Shown here piece by piece: positions 36,136 through 44,954 of a DNA stretch of 64,000 nucleotides. Source of the stretch: Fictibacillus enclensis (GTDB taxonomy: Bacteria > Bacillota > Bacilli > Bacillales > Fictibacillaceae); contig NZ_KQ758618.1 of assembly GCF_001457035.1 (NCBI RefSeq), forward strand, positions 682,001 through 746,000, in the 5' to 3' direction. Every line of letters starts with the position of its first letter. The first letter of the stretch is position 1. The notes below the pieces were generated by a model. It worked only from the letters and a program-made list of their open reading frames with translations, did not search any database and was not told where the DNA came from. The position numbers and the translations under genes are program-made.

Positions 36136-36972
36136 GTGAGCCTAACGCCAAGAGAGGAAAAAGTATTCAATTCCATTCTTCAATGGGAGTCCAGTTATTT
36201 TGAATATGAGCCGTCAGACTTTGAAGCAACGTACGAACGATGGGTGAAGCAGCAGCTGAACCAATTGAACCCCGCCCTGATTGAAAAGATGAACAATGGT
36301 ATTGATTCAGCTTTATTCCATGTTCATGCGCTGATCCAAAATTCCAGGCATCAAATGGATGTTCGGGAAAGGCTGTTATCAGAGGCGAGAATCTTTCATC
36401 CGGAAGCGGAAGAAATTGAAGATTTAAAAGTATGCTCCGTCGACCAGCTTACATATATTGCCCAACAACAGATTGCCAGAAGCCGGATGCTGTCGCTTGC
36501 CCAGGGAGGACTTTCGGGAACCGGTGGTTTATTGCTATTGGGAATCGACATTCCGGCAATGATTGCCCTGCAGGTTCGTTCCATTCAATACATTGCAATG
36601 AATTATGGATATGACATTCAAAAACCGTATGAAATGATGATGTCGCTCAAGGTGTTCCATGCATCCACTCTTCCTAAACGCTACCAGCATGAAAGCTGGG
36701 ATGAACTGATGGAGGAAATCAGCAACGGAGAAACCGACTCCTTTTTTTATGTCGGAGATGAGTCGGTAGCTGATATTTCATGGCTGTCCATGCCTCTCAG
36801 ACAGGGCATCAAGGGTCTGATCATTACGATGCTGAAAAAGAAGGTTGTCCAGGGAATTCCGCTTCTTGGAGTTCTGTTTGGGGCGGGAATGAACTACCAG
36901 AAGTCGAGGGAAGTTACAGAGTTTGCCCATAAATTTTATCAAAAACGCTTTTTAATGGATAAACAACTATAA
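36136..36972 (+). CDS. EcsC family protein
   Basis: A 278-residue protein of the EcsC family. The middle has the hydrophobic Gly-rich SLAQGGLSGTGGLLLLGIDIPAMIALQVRSIQYIA (split here as about residues 120-155), followed by KVFHAS and near the C terminus GIPLLGVLFGAGMNY, both typical of the family. EcsC proteins are linked to the Ecs ABC transporter and protein secretion in bacilli, but stand-alone homologues such as this have no known function. The start is GTG after CAGGAGGTTGAATT. It is monocistronic. Confidence 0.8.
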   Translation: MSLTPREEKVFNSILQWESSYFEYEPSDFEATYERWVKQQLNQLNPALIEKMNNGIDSALFHVHALIQNSRHQMDVRERLLSEARIFHPEAEEIEDLKVCSVDQLTYIAQQQIARSRMLSLAQGGLSGTGGLLLLGIDIPAMIALQVRSIQYIAMNYGYDIQKPYEMMMSLKVFHASTLPKRYQHESWDELMEEISNGETDSFFYVGDESVADISWLSMPLRQGIKGLIITMLKKKVVQGIPLLGVLFGAGMNYQKSREVTEFAHKFYQKRFLMDKQL

Positions 36973-36999
36973 TTTTATGCATTTTATGTATACAACATA

Positions 37000-37043
37000 C
37001 AAAAACACCCGATGATCAATTGATCACTATCGGGTGTTTTTTA
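37000..37043. terminator. Bidirectional terminator between the EcsC-like gene and a small hypothetical gene
   Basis: AAAAACACCCGAT and ATCGGGTGTTTTT pair, with an inner GATCAATTGATC palindrome as the loop. Confidence 0.88.
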
Positions 37044-37358
37044 TTATGAATGAAGCCTTGCGCTAATATCCTGATGGGTACGGTACCAGAGCCACAAATC
37101 GTTAATTATGGAAGCGAGCTCCGCGATTTCCCAATTTAATCGGCAGGAGGTTTCGAAATTATCTTCTTCGCCAAGTGCTTCTTGTTTTTGATTTATGGTT
37201 TCTTCAATCCGTGCAATTCTTTCCGGAATGGTTCCGCGGACGGTTTCCCACTGTGCAAGGATTTCCGACTGTCTGGCTGCCGAATAGTCATCCCAGGGCT
37301 GCTCCAGGCGGGGCAGAGCAATGCCGAGCCGTCCATTAAATTCAAAATCAGATCTCAT
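37044..37358 (-). CDS. Small conserved-looking hypothetical protein
   Basis: The product, about 104 residues from MRSDFEF, is acidic and largely helical with several Trp residues (QPWDDYSAARQSEILAQWE, then INDLWLWYRTH). I do not recognise the family. No membrane segment or signal peptide is seen. AGAGGTG stands six bases before the chosen ATG; two ATG codons further upstream lie before that site. Coding use is similar to the neighbours. It lies between convergent and divergent neighbours (EcsC-like, argG), with a terminator at its end, so it looks like a real one-gene unit. Confidence 0.65.
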   Translation of the reverse strand: MRSDFEFNGRLGIALPRLEQPWDDYSAARQSEILAQWETVRGTIPERIARIEETINQKQEALGEEDNFETSCRLNWEIAELASIINDLWLWYRTHQDISARLHS

Positions 37359-37415
37359 TTCCATCACCTCTGCTTCCATCATACATAATATAAAGAAGAT
37401 GTAAAACTGAAATCC

Positions 37416-37453
37416 TATTAATAATTATACATTTTTATAAATAATTATTGAAA
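37416..37453 (+). promoter_or_regulatory. Tandem ARG boxes (AhrC/ArgR operator) of argGH
   Basis: TATTAATAATTATACATT (37416-37433) and TATAAATAATTATTGAAA (37436-37453) each match 16 of 18 positions of the ARG box WNTGAATWWWWATTCANW. They are 2 bases apart, the spacing used by the hexameric arginine repressor. The second one covers the -35 of the argG promoter. Confidence 0.75.
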
Positions 37454-37476
37454 TATGATTCAAGAGTTGGTATAGT
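37448..37476 (+). promoter_or_regulatory. SigA promoter of argGH
   Basis: TTGAAA (37448-37453), 17 bases, TATAGT (37471-37476). The predicted start is near 37483, leaving a 100-base leader. Confidence 0.75.
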
Positions 37477-37494
37477 GGTCTCAGAAGAAAAATT

Positions 37495-37523
37495 GAAGTT
37501 GCAAAGAGCAGCTTCTTTTATTT
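37495..37523 (+). terminator. Terminator-like hairpin in the argG leader
   Basis: GAAGTTGC, loop AAAGA, GCAGCTTC pair fully over 8 bp (one G-U) and are followed by TTTTATTT. It lies between the promoter and argG, so it could act as an attenuator; no leader peptide was seen. Confidence 0.6.
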
Positions 37524-37530
37524 AACCGGT

Positions 37531-37548
37531 AATGCATAAAAATTAAAT
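37531..37548 (+). promoter_or_regulatory. Third ARG box, downstream of the argG promoter
   Basis: AATGCATAAAAATTAAAT matches 16 of 18 positions of the ARG box and lies about 50 bases after the predicted transcription start, close to the argG ribosome site. A distant second operator is also found in B. subtilis arginine operons. Confidence 0.6.
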
Positions 37549-37582
37549 TTAAAGTATTTTAATACAAAGGAGTTTTTACAGA

Positions 37583-38791
37583 ATGGCGAACAAAAAAGTA
37601 GTATTGGCATACTCAGGCGGATTGGATACTTCAGTAGCGATCAAGTGGCTTCAGGAAAAAGGTTACGATGTCATCGCACTTGGACTGGATGTAGGAGAAG
37701 GAAAGGACCTGGATTTTGTTAAAGAAAAAGCGTTGCTTGTTGGTGCTATTGAATCCATCAGCCTCGATGTGAAAAAAGAATTTGCACAGGAGTTTGTCCT
37801 TCCGGCTCTTCAAAGTCATGCAATGTATGAAGGAAAATACCCGGTGCTTTCTGCGTTATCCCGACCGTTGATCGCCAAAAAGCTGGTTGAGGTAGCTGAG
37901 GAATATGGAGCGCAGGCGGTAGCGCACGGCTGTACAGGAAAAGGAAACGACCAGGTTCGTTTTGAAGTTTCCATTTCTGCATTAAATCCAAATCTTGAAG
38001 TAATTGCACCGGTTCGTGAATGGGGCTGGTCACGTGATGAGGAGATTGAATATGCAAGAAAACATAATATTCCGATTCCGGCGACACTTGACAGCCCGTA
38101 TTCAGTGGATCAAAATCTTTGGGGAAGAGCCAATGAATGCGGCATTCTGGAAGATCCATGGGTTGCACCGCCAGAGGACGCATATGATTTAACGGCAGCA
38201 CTTGAAGATACACCGAACACACCTGAAATTATCGAAATTGCATTTGAAGAAGGTGTTCCTGTTGCGCTGAACGGGATACCGTACAGCCTGGAGCAATTGA
38301 TTCTACATTTGAACAAGATAGCCGGAGCACATGGGATTGGGCGAATTGATCATGTGGAAAACCGATTGGTGGGTATTAAATCACGTGAAATTTATGAATG
38401 TCCTGCAGCCGTAACGCTTTTAAAAGCGCACCGAGAGCTGGAAGATATCACGCTTGTAAAAGAAGTAGCTCATTTTAAGCCGGTTGTTGAGAAAAAATTG
38501 ACGGAAGTAATTTATGAAGGGCTATGGTATTCTCCAATTCGCCCTGCACTTCAGGCTTTTCTTGAACAAACACAAAAAACAGTAACGGGCGTGGTACGTG
38601 TCAAGCTGTTTAAAGGGCATGCCATTGTGGAAGGACGTAAGTCACCATTTTCCCTTTATGATGAAAAACTTGCCACCTATTCAACAGACGATACATTCAA
38701 TCACCAGGATGCCGTAGGGTTTATTTCCCTATGGGGCTTACCAACCAAAGTAAGCAGCCAGGTAAAGCAGCAAAACGGGGTGAAAGCATGA
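37583..38791 (+). CDS. argG: Argininosuccinate synthase
   Basis: A 402-residue enzyme joining citrulline and aspartate with ATP in arginine synthesis. The ATP-binding P-loop is [17 protein letters not shown] (residues 6-22); other family blocks are [15 protein letters not shown] and DQNLWGRA. It is the first gene of argGH; the argH ATG overlaps its stop by 4 bases (ATGA). Arginine repression is predicted from the operators upstream. Start after AAAGGAGTTTTTACAGA. Confidence 0.97.
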   Translation: MANKKVVLAYSGGLDTSVAIKWLQEKGYDVIALGLDVGEGKDLDFVKEKALLVGAIESISLDVKKEFAQEFVLPALQSHAMYEGKYPVLSALSRPLIAKKLVEVAEEYGAQAVAHGCTGKGNDQVRFEVSISALNPNLEVIAPVREWGWSRDEEIEYARKHNIPIPATLDSPYSVDQNLWGRANECGILEDPWVAPPEDAYDLTAALEDTPNTPEIIEIAFEEGVPVALNGIPYSLEQLILHLNKIAGAHGIGRIDHVENRLVGIKSREIYECPAAVTLLKAHRELEDITLVKEVAHFKPVVEKKLTEVIYEGLWYSPIRPALQAFLEQTQKTVTGVVRVKLFKGHAIVEGRKSPFSLYDEKLATYSTDDTFNHQDAVGFISLWGLPTKVSSQVKQQNGVKA

Positions 38792-40161
38792 CCACAAAAT
38801 TATGGGGAGGAAGATTTACCGAATCTGCCGAACAATGGGTCGATGAATTCGGTGCTTCCATCTCTTTTGATAAAGAACTAGTAGAAGAGGATCTTGCAGG
38901 CAGCATCGCCCATGTGACGATGCTTGCCAAATGCGGGATCATAACAGAAGAAGAAGCAGAGACCATTCGAAACGGACTTCAAACCCTTTTGAAAAAAGCA
39001 CAGAACAATGAGCTTGAGTTCAAGGTGGACTTTGAAGATATTCACCTGAACCTGGAGAAGCTTCTTACGGATGAAGTTGGACCTGTAGGCGGAAAACTCC
39101 ATACAGGCAGAAGTCGTAATGACCAGGTCGCTACTGATATCCATCTGTACATGAAAAAGCAGGTTTCTGCATTTATCGAACAGATTAATCAGCTGCAAAC
39201 GGTGCTTCTTTCTCTGGCGGAGGAACATGTGGAAACCATCCTGCCGGGCTACACCCATCTGCAGAGAGCGCAGCCGGTTTCTTTCGCCCATCATTTGATG
39301 GCTTATTTCTGGATGTTCCAGCGAGATAAAGAACGCCTTTCAGACAGCATGAAGCGGATCGATGTGTCTCCACTGGGAGCTGGTGCGCTCGCAGGGACGA
39401 CGTTTCCTATCGACCGTGAATACAGCGCCCAGCTTCTTGGGTTTGATGATATTTACCACAATAGCCTGGATGCGGTCAGTGACCGGGATTTCTTGATCGA
39501 ATTCTGCAGCAATGCTTCGCTTGTTATGATGCATTTGTCCCGTTTTTGCGAGGAGCTGATTCTGTGGTCTTCACAGGAGTTTCAATTTGTTGAAATCAGT
39601 GATTCGTTCGCAACAGGGAGCAGCATGATGCCGCAAAAGAAAAACCCGGACATGGCAGAGCTGATCCGCGGGAAAACCGGACGTGTCTATGGCAGCCTCG
39701 TTTCCTTGCTGACCGTGCTAAAAGGACTGCCGCTTGCGTACAACAAGGATATGCAGGAAGACAAAGAACCCTTGTTTGACGCGGTGCATACGTTAAAAGG
39801 TTCAGTGGCCATTTTTACCGGCATGCTTGAAGGTCTTACTGTTAAATCCGAGAATATGCAAAAAGCTATTTCTTCGGATTTTTCAAATGCCACTGAACTC
39901 GCCGATTACCTGGTAAATAAAAACATTCCATTCCGCGAAGCGCATGAAATTGTCGGAAAGCTTGTGCTAACCTGTATTCAGAAGCAGATGTATTTACTGG
40001 ATCTTCCGTTTGAAGAATACAAATCCGCTTCATCATGTTTTGAGGAAGATGTTTATGACGTCCTGCAGCCGAAAACCGTGGTATCCCGCCGGAATTCTGC
40101 AGGCGGAACCGGGTTTGAAGCCATCAGATCTCAATTGGAAGTGGCGAAGACTAAAATTTAA
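38788..40161 (+). CDS. argH: Argininosuccinate lyase
   Basis: A 457-residue member of the fumarase/aspartase superfamily that splits argininosuccinate into arginine and fumarate. Signature [12 protein letters not shown] (about 278-289) with the catalytic serine loop, plus [13 protein letters not shown] and [16 protein letters not shown]. The start at MTTKLWGG overlaps the argG stop, which marks translational coupling; the upstream open frame lies within argG. Confidence 0.97.
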   Translation: MTTKLWGGRFTESAEQWVDEFGASISFDKELVEEDLAGSIAHVTMLAKCGIITEEEAETIRNGLQTLLKKAQNNELEFKVDFEDIHLNLEKLLTDEVGPVGGKLHTGRSRNDQVATDIHLYMKKQVSAFIEQINQLQTVLLSLAEEHVETILPGYTHLQRAQPVSFAHHLMAYFWMFQRDKERLSDSMKRIDVSPLGAGALAGTTFPIDREYSAQLLGFDDIYHNSLDAVSDRDFLIEFCSNASLVMMHLSRFCEELILWSSQEFQFVEISDSFATGSSMMPQKKNPDMAELIRGKTGRVYGSLVSLLTVLKGLPLAYNKDMQEDKEPLFDAVHTLKGSVAIFTGMLEGLTVKSENMQKAISSDFSNATELADYLVNKNIPFREAHEIVGKLVLTCIQKQMYLLDLPFEEYKSASSCFEEDVYDVLQPKTVVSRRNSAGGTGFEAIRSQLEVAKTKI

Positions 40162-40236
40162 CCAGCCAAATTGTGGCACGCTAATCTACCCTCTCGTGGT
40201 GAACACTAAGTTAAACCCGAGAAGGAGGACAAAAGT

Positions 40237-40401
40237 ATGCCCAAACAAGAAAAACCTGTTTCCTTTACATCCTTTGATCAGGAAGATGAGATAACCATAC
40301 AGCAGCAAATCAACGAATCGTATCAGAGCGGAGTCGTTGACTATGTAGATCAAGGCCATTCAAAAAAAGAATGGGAAGACGACGAAAGTCTTGAATCCTG
40401 A
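40237..40401 (+). CDS. Small hydrophilic protein of unknown function
   Basis: A 54-residue ORF too short for most gene callers. It starts 9 bases after a strong GAAGGAGGAC site and is followed at once by a good terminator, which argues for a real gene. The product (MPKQEKPVSFTSFDQEDE...) is acidic, Gln- and Asp-rich, without membrane segments; the C terminus is KKEWEDDESLES. I do not recognise the family. By location it could be the counterpart of a small gene between argH and ytkK in B. subtilis, but this is from memory and unproven. It lies 75 bases after argH and may be read from the argGH transcript or its own promoter. Confidence 0.65.
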   Translation: MPKQEKPVSFTSFDQEDEITIQQQINESYQSGVVDYVDQGHSKKEWEDDESLES

Positions 40402-40406
40402 CAGGC

Positions 40407-40441
40407 AAAAAAGCACCTGGATAACCCAGCGTGCTTTTTTG
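40407..40441 (+). terminator. Terminator downstream of the small ORF after argH
   Basis: AAAAAAGCAC and GTGCTTTTTT with an inner CTGG / CCAG stem; strong terminator for argGH and the small ORF. Confidence 0.87.
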
Positions 40442-40551
40442 TTTTGCAGAGATGAGAAGTGCCACACATTTAACTGGTGTCCGGAATAGACTTAGTTAAG
40501 AAGAAATGGTTACAATGATAATGAAGGATCAGAGTTTTTGGAGGTGGTACA

Positions 40552-41313
40552 GTGAGGCATGCCATTGTCACAGCAGGATCAAAAGGATTAGGCAAAAAAG
40601 TATCAGAGCAGTTAATCAAGCAGGGGTGTTCCGTCACTGTCAACTATCGAAGTGATGAACAGGCCGTAAGTAAGCTGAAGCAGGAATGGGAGTTGTATGA
40701 AGACCGTATCCAATACATAAAAGGCGATGTAACCAAAAAAGAGGATATCTCCCATATCTGTGAAAGTGCTCTGGATCAATTTGGACGTATCGATTATTTA
40801 ATTAACAATGCAGGACCTTATATATTTGAACGAAAAAAACTGGCTGACTATGAAGATCATGAATGGTATGAAATGATCGACGGAAATTTAAGCTCAGTGT
40901 ATCACTTTTTAAAATGTACGATACCGGTTATGAGAAAAAATGGTTTCGGACGCATCATCACCTATGGGTTTCAAGACGCAGAGTACACTCCGGGCTGGGT
41001 CTATCGTTCAGCCTTCAGTGCTGCAAAGGTGGGGCTCGTATCGTTGACCAAAACCATCGCGCTTGAGGAAGCGGAACATGGCATTACGGCAAACATGGTC
41101 TGTCCCGGCAACATTGTTGGAGAGATGAAGGAAGCGGGTATAGAAGAAGCAAGGATGATTAGAGACCAGGACACACCAATTGGACGTTCGGGAACAGGTG
41201 AAGATATCGCCAGACTGATCGCTTTCTTGTGTGAAGAAAATTCGGATATGATTACAGGCAGTATCATTTCAGCGACCGGCGGACTGGATGTCATCAACCG
41301 CCACCGGAAATAG
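40552..41313 (+). CDS. ytkK: SDR-family oxidoreductase homologue YtkK
   Basis: A 253-residue Rossmann-fold protein of the short-chain dehydrogenase family. The cofactor loop is TAGSKGLGKK (residues 7-16, slightly unlike TGGxxGIG), with NNAGPYIF later. The catalytic motif YxxxK is changed: the lysine in SAFSAAKVG is preceded four places back by Phe, and a Tyr occurs only eight places before it. The C-terminal PGNIVGEM and SATGG blocks are kept. The protein may bind NAD(P) without the normal redox chemistry. GTG start after GGAGGTGGTACA. Symbol is by place and similarity to B. subtilis YtkK from memory. Confidence 0.8.
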   Translation: MRHAIVTAGSKGLGKKVSEQLIKQGCSVTVNYRSDEQAVSKLKQEWELYEDRIQYIKGDVTKKEDISHICESALDQFGRIDYLINNAGPYIFERKKLADYEDHEWYEMIDGNLSSVYHFLKCTIPVMRKNGFGRIITYGFQDAEYTPGWVYRSAFSAAKVGLVSLTKTIALEEAEHGITANMVCPGNIVGEMKEAGIEEARMIRDQDTPIGRSGTGEDIARLIAFLCEENSDMITGSIISATGGLDVINRHRK

Positions 41314-41407
41314 GAAGTTTTTTAGTATTTTTTTGCTCGAATGCTAAGACTAGACATTAATACGTCATTACATAAATAATCATTGGTCTCAAAGAGGAGG
41401 ATGGAAA

Positions 41408-42529
41408 ATGAAAATCGGTGTTCCCACAGAAGTGAAAAATAATGAGAACCGTGTGGCGATGACGCCGGCCGGTGTATTGAACCTGGTGGCATCCGGGCAT
41501 GAAGTGTATATTCAGAGCGGTGCGGGTGAAGGATCTGGCTTTCATGATTCTGAGTATGAAAAAGCGGGAGGAACGATTGTGCAGACCGCTGATCACGCCT
41601 GGGCCATGGACATGGTGATGAAGGTAAAAGAACCGCTGCCTGAAGAGTATATTTATTTCAGGGAAGGACTGATCTTATTCACTTATCTTCACCTTGCGCC
41701 AGAGCCGGAACTGACAAAAGCATTGATTGATAAAAAAGTAGTGGGCATCGCCTATGAAACCGTGCAGCTGCCAAACCGCTCACTTCCGCTTCTCACCCCG
41801 ATGAGTGAGGTGGCAGGGAGAATGGCGGCGCAAATCGGCGCACAATTTCTTGAAAAGCCAAAGGGCGGAAAAGGCATCCTGCTTGGAGGAGTTCCGGGGG
41901 TGAAACGCGGAAAGGTAACCGTCATCGGCGGCGGCGTAGTTGGAACAAACGCTGCAAAAATAGCGATGGGGCTTGGAGCTGATGTGACCATCATCGATTT
42001 AAATCCTGAGCGGTTAAGACAGTTGGATGACATCTTCGGAGCAGAGATTAACACCCTGATCTCCAACCCGTTAAACATCGCTCTATCTGTAAGTGAATCC
42101 GACCTGGTAATCGGCGCTGTATTGATTCCGGGAGCTCGGGCGCCCAAACTTGTAACAGAGGAAATGATCAAATCCATGAAGCCGGGATCGGTCATTGTAG
42201 ATGTAGCCATCGACCAGGGTGGTATCTTTGAAACCGTTGATAAAATCACCACCCATGATCATCCGACGTATGAAAAACACGGAGTGGTTCATTACGCGGT
42301 CGCCAACATGCCGGGAGCGGTTCCACGGACATCAACGATGGCGCTTACAAATGTCACCGTACCTTATGCGGTCCAAATCGCAAATAAAGGGTACAAAGAA
42401 GCCTGCCGGAAAAATGAGGCTCTGCTTATGGGGATTAATACACTTGAAGGCTATGTGACATACGAAGCGGTGGCAGAAGCGCACGGTCTTGAATATAAGT
42501 CGGTTCATGAGTTTATTGATAAAGATTGA
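41408..42529 (+). CDS. ald: Alanine dehydrogenase
   Basis: A 373-residue NAD-dependent enzyme that interconverts alanine and pyruvate plus ammonia; in bacilli it is used in alanine catabolism and sporulation. Catalytic residues lie in MVMKVKEP (Lys about 75) and [12 protein letters not shown] (His about 96); the NAD loop is [15 protein letters not shown]. The N terminus [20 protein letters not shown] is diagnostic. ATG follows GAGGAGGATGGAAA. It converges on a Xaa-Pro peptidase gene. Confidence 0.97.
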   Translation: MKIGVPTEVKNNENRVAMTPAGVLNLVASGHEVYIQSGAGEGSGFHDSEYEKAGGTIVQTADHAWAMDMVMKVKEPLPEEYIYFREGLILFTYLHLAPEPELTKALIDKKVVGIAYETVQLPNRSLPLLTPMSEVAGRMAAQIGAQFLEKPKGGKGILLGGVPGVKRGKVTVIGGGVVGTNAAKIAMGLGADVTIIDLNPERLRQLDDIFGAEINTLISNPLNIALSVSESDLVIGAVLIPGARAPKLVTEEMIKSMKPGSVIVDVAIDQGGIFETVDKITTHDHPTYEKHGVVHYAVANMPGAVPRTSTMALTNVTVPYAVQIANKGYKEACRKNEALLMGINTLEGYVTYEAVAEAHGLEYKSVHEFIDKD

Positions 42530-42537
42530 TACAAAAG

Positions 42538-42575
42538 AAAACCAGCGAATCCATCTTGGATCCGCTGTTTTTTCT
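42538..42575. terminator. Bidirectional terminator between ald and the Xaa-Pro peptidase gene
   Basis: An AACCAGCGAATCC arm pairs with GGATCCGCTGTTT at 11 of 13 positions and is flanked by A and T tracts. Confidence 0.75.
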
Positions 42576-42577
42576 GA

Positions 42578-43675
42578 TTAGTTTACAATGACAAGTTCCT
42601 TGGTGAATTGTGTAAGGCATTCGTGGCCGCTTTCTGTTATGTAAACATCGTCCTCGATCCTTACACCACCCACATCCGGAAGGTAAATACCCGGTTCGAT
42701 GGTATAAACCATTCCTTCAACCAGTTTTTCGTTATTTTTTTCGTTCATGGAAGGGTGCTCGTGAACGTCAAGCCCAAGCCCATGACCGATGCGGTGAGGG
42801 AAGTAGTCGCCGTATCCCGCTTCTTCGATGACCCGTCTTGCAGCAAGGTCTAGATCACCCACGCGGGTTCCCGGTTTGCTCAGATCCAATGAGGCCTGCT
42901 GGGCTTTTTTCACCACTTCATAAATTTCTTTTTGCTTTTCGGAAGCCGACTGGTAGGCAACGGTCCGGGTAATATCCGAGCAATATCCATCAACCACCAC
43001 TCCAAGATCAAAAAGGACAAAGTCTCCTGGCTGGATTTCTTTTAATCCGGGATTGCCGTGTGGCATCGCGGACTTTTCCCCTGCCAGAATGGTTGTGGAA
43101 AAGGACATTTCTGCCGCCCCTTTTTTCTTGAGTGCATATTCCACTGTAGCGACGAGCTCAAGCTCTGTTACTCCTCTGCCTATGGCTGCGATTCCTGTTT
43201 CTATGCCAAAGTCGGCCAGACGTGCTGCTTCGCGGAGAATGGAAATTTCATCTTTGCTTTTGACAAGCCTCATGGCATTCAGCTCATGCTCCACGGACAC
43301 AAGGGATGCGTTTGGAAAAAGATTTAACAGCTGCATACCGCGATGATAGGAGAGATGCTCTTTTTCCACGGCAATGGATTCCACAGAAGAAATGCCGCGG
43401 CCGGAAATGGCTTCCGAAATCATTTCCCATGGATTATCCGTATCGGAAAAGCCCAGAATCTCATGCTTCCATCCTGCATTTTTTGCCTGTAGTACTTCCA
43501 TTCCTGGACAAATGAGAACGGGCTCTTTATCCGGAAATACAAATACACCGAGCAAGCGCTCGTGAGGGAAACAGCGAAATCCCGTTAAATAATAAACATT
43601 GGCGGTTGAAGTTACAAATGCGCCTTGTATGTTTTGCTCTTTCAGCCAGGTTGAGAGTGCTTCGATTTTTTGCAT
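42578..43675 (-). CDS. M24-family Xaa-Pro peptidase
   Basis: A 365-residue pita-bread metallopeptidase (creatinase/prolidase group). An N-terminal domain (1-130) precedes the catalytic domain with metal ligands in VLFDLGVVVDGYCSDITRT (two Asp), HRIGHGLGLDVHE (His), YTIEPGIY (Glu) and VRIEDDV (Glu). It probably cleaves Xaa-Pro dipeptides or N-terminal Xaa-Pro bonds in the cytosol; dipeptidase and aminopeptidase forms cannot be told apart here. Bacillus genomes carry several such genes and I do not assign a symbol. ATG follows GGAAAGGAAGATACATT. Confidence 0.88.
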   Translation of the reverse strand: MQKIEALSTWLKEQNIQGAFVTSTANVYYLTGFRCFPHERLLGVFVFPDKEPVLICPGMEVLQAKNAGWKHEILGFSDTDNPWEMISEAISGRGISSVESIAVEKEHLSYHRGMQLLNLFPNASLVSVEHELNAMRLVKSKDEISILREAARLADFGIETGIAAIGRGVTELELVATVEYALKKKGAAEMSFSTTILAGEKSAMPHGNPGLKEIQPGDFVLFDLGVVVDGYCSDITRTVAYQSASEKQKEIYEVVKKAQQASLDLSKPGTRVGDLDLAARRVIEEAGYGDYFPHRIGHGLGLDVHEHPSMNEKNNEKLVEGMVYTIEPGIYLPDVGGVRIEDDVYITESGHECLTQFTKELVIVN

Positions 43676-43823
43676 AATGTATCTTCCTTTCCTATGTATG
43701 GCTATTCATTGATATTTGAAGTACGCTTTCAATGTATCACTTCAATGGGGGGTTGTAAACGAACCGCCTCTGTAAAAGTCCGTTTAAGATCTGTGAAAAC
43801 AGGTAATGAGAAGGAAATGAAGG

Positions 43824-43847
43824 CTGTAATTGCGAAATGAATTACAG
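43824..43847 (+). promoter_or_regulatory. Perfect inverted repeat upstream of ytkL
   Basis: CTGTAATT, 8 bases, AATTACAG: 8-bp perfect arms, 26 bases before the ytkL start, with no T-run after it. It looks more like an operator or mRNA hairpin than a terminator; the binding protein is unknown. Confidence 0.4.
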
Positions 43848-43873
43848 ATAACTATTAAAGGAGATGTGAAGTA

Positions 43874-44551
43874 ATGAAATTAACGTTCCATGGACAATCT
43901 GCACTAGAGATTACCACTGAAAAACATTCCATATGGGTTGACCCTTTTATTTCAGGCAACACCTTTTGTGATGTGGAGATTGATGACGTAAAGCCGGATG
44001 TTATTCTTCTGACCCACGGACATAATGACCATGCCGGTGATGCAGAGGAAATTGCCAAACGGAATAACAGCCTGATTGTAGCGCCGTTTGAGCTGGCCGA
44101 ATATTTTGGTACCAAGGGCTTGAACGTTCATCCCATGCATATTGGCGGCGGCTATCAGTTTGAATGGGGATATGTAAAGTGGACGCAGGCTTTCCACGGA
44201 TCCAGCTTTACCGAAGAAGACGGAACGGTTGTCTATACAGGCATGCCGGCGGGACTTCTCTTTACATCAGAAGGAAAAACGATTTATCACGCAGGCGATA
44301 CGGCCTTGTTCTCGGATATGAAGATGATCGGCGAACGCAATGATATTGATGTGGCCTTTTTACCGATCGGGGATAATTTCACGATGGGGCCAGAAGATGC
44401 GGCAACCGCGTCGGAGTGGCTTAATGCGAAATTGACAGTGCCTATTCATTACAATACGTACCCTGTGATTGAACAGGATCCCGACAAGTTTGTCGCATCT
44501 TTAAAAGGAGACGGCAAGGTCCTTAAACCGGGAGAATTTATTGAACGATAG
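43874..44551 (+). CDS. ytkL: UPF0173 metal-dependent hydrolase YtkL
   Basis: A 225-residue metallo-beta-lactamase-fold hydrolase. The metal site is visible as [11 protein letters not shown] (HxHxDH), then [17 protein letters not shown] and PIHYNTYP. Substrate unknown; proteins of this family are annotated only as metal-dependent hydrolases. The length and motifs match B. subtilis YtkL, which also lies near ald. ATG follows AAAGGAGATGTGAAGTA. A strong terminator follows. Confidence 0.9.
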   Translation: MKLTFHGQSALEITTEKHSIWVDPFISGNTFCDVEIDDVKPDVILLTHGHNDHAGDAEEIAKRNNSLIVAPFELAEYFGTKGLNVHPMHIGGGYQFEWGYVKWTQAFHGSSFTEEDGTVVYTGMPAGLLFTSEGKTIYHAGDTALFSDMKMIGERNDIDVAFLPIGDNFTMGPEDAATASEWLNAKLTVPIHYNTYPVIEQDPDKFVASLKGDGKVLKPGEFIER

Positions 44552-44568
44552 GATACGCTCTGCTTCTG

Positions 44569-44611
44569 CCTCCTTGTCAACATGCATAGCATTAGACAAG
44601 GGGGTTTTTTT
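44569..44611 (+). terminator. Terminator of ytkL overlapping the next gene's ribosome site
   Basis: CCTCCTTGTC and GACAAGGGGG pair over 10 bp with one wobble, followed by seven T. The AAGGGGG of the 3' arm is also the only ribosome site of the ATG at 44612. Confidence 0.8.
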
Positions 44612-44869
44612 ATGATGGCCAATCACACCATGTTTAAAGCACTTTCTTTATTGGCGCTGCTGGTTTACGGTATTCCGCATTTGAATTTTTCTCAGACAGG
44701 AAGTCCGGCTTTTGTTTTCTCGGTTGTTTGGCTCGGTTTCGCACTTGTGGCATTCATAGCACAGACGAAGAAATTATGGATGACGCTGGTTTTTGTTCTT
44801 GAACTGCATCAACGACCAAAAGGTGATAATCCCGAGCATTCCGGGCAGTCCTTCCTGAAGAATCATTGA
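44612..44869 (+). CDS. Small membrane protein of unknown function
   Basis: An 85-residue protein with two hydrophobic segments (FKALSLLALLVYGIPHL and FVFSVVWLGFALVAFIAQ) and a hydrophilic C-terminal tail containing several His and charged residues. I do not recognise the family. It starts directly after the T-run of the ytkL terminator, and AAGGGGG in the hairpin arm serves as ribosome site; read-through of the terminator or an internal promoter would be needed. Two adjacent ATG codons are possible starts. It is followed by ytoI 85 bases later. Confidence 0.6.
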   Translation: MMANHTMFKALSLLALLVYGIPHLNFSQTGSPAFVFSVVWLGFALVAFIAQTKKLWMTLVFVLELHQRPKGDNPEHSGQSFLKNH

Positions 44870-44954
44870 GTTTCTGTTTCAATGTCTGTATAATCTGTAT
44901 TAATCAACTATAGTAGAACAGATAAAACAGAAGCCAAAAGGAACGGTGGATAAC

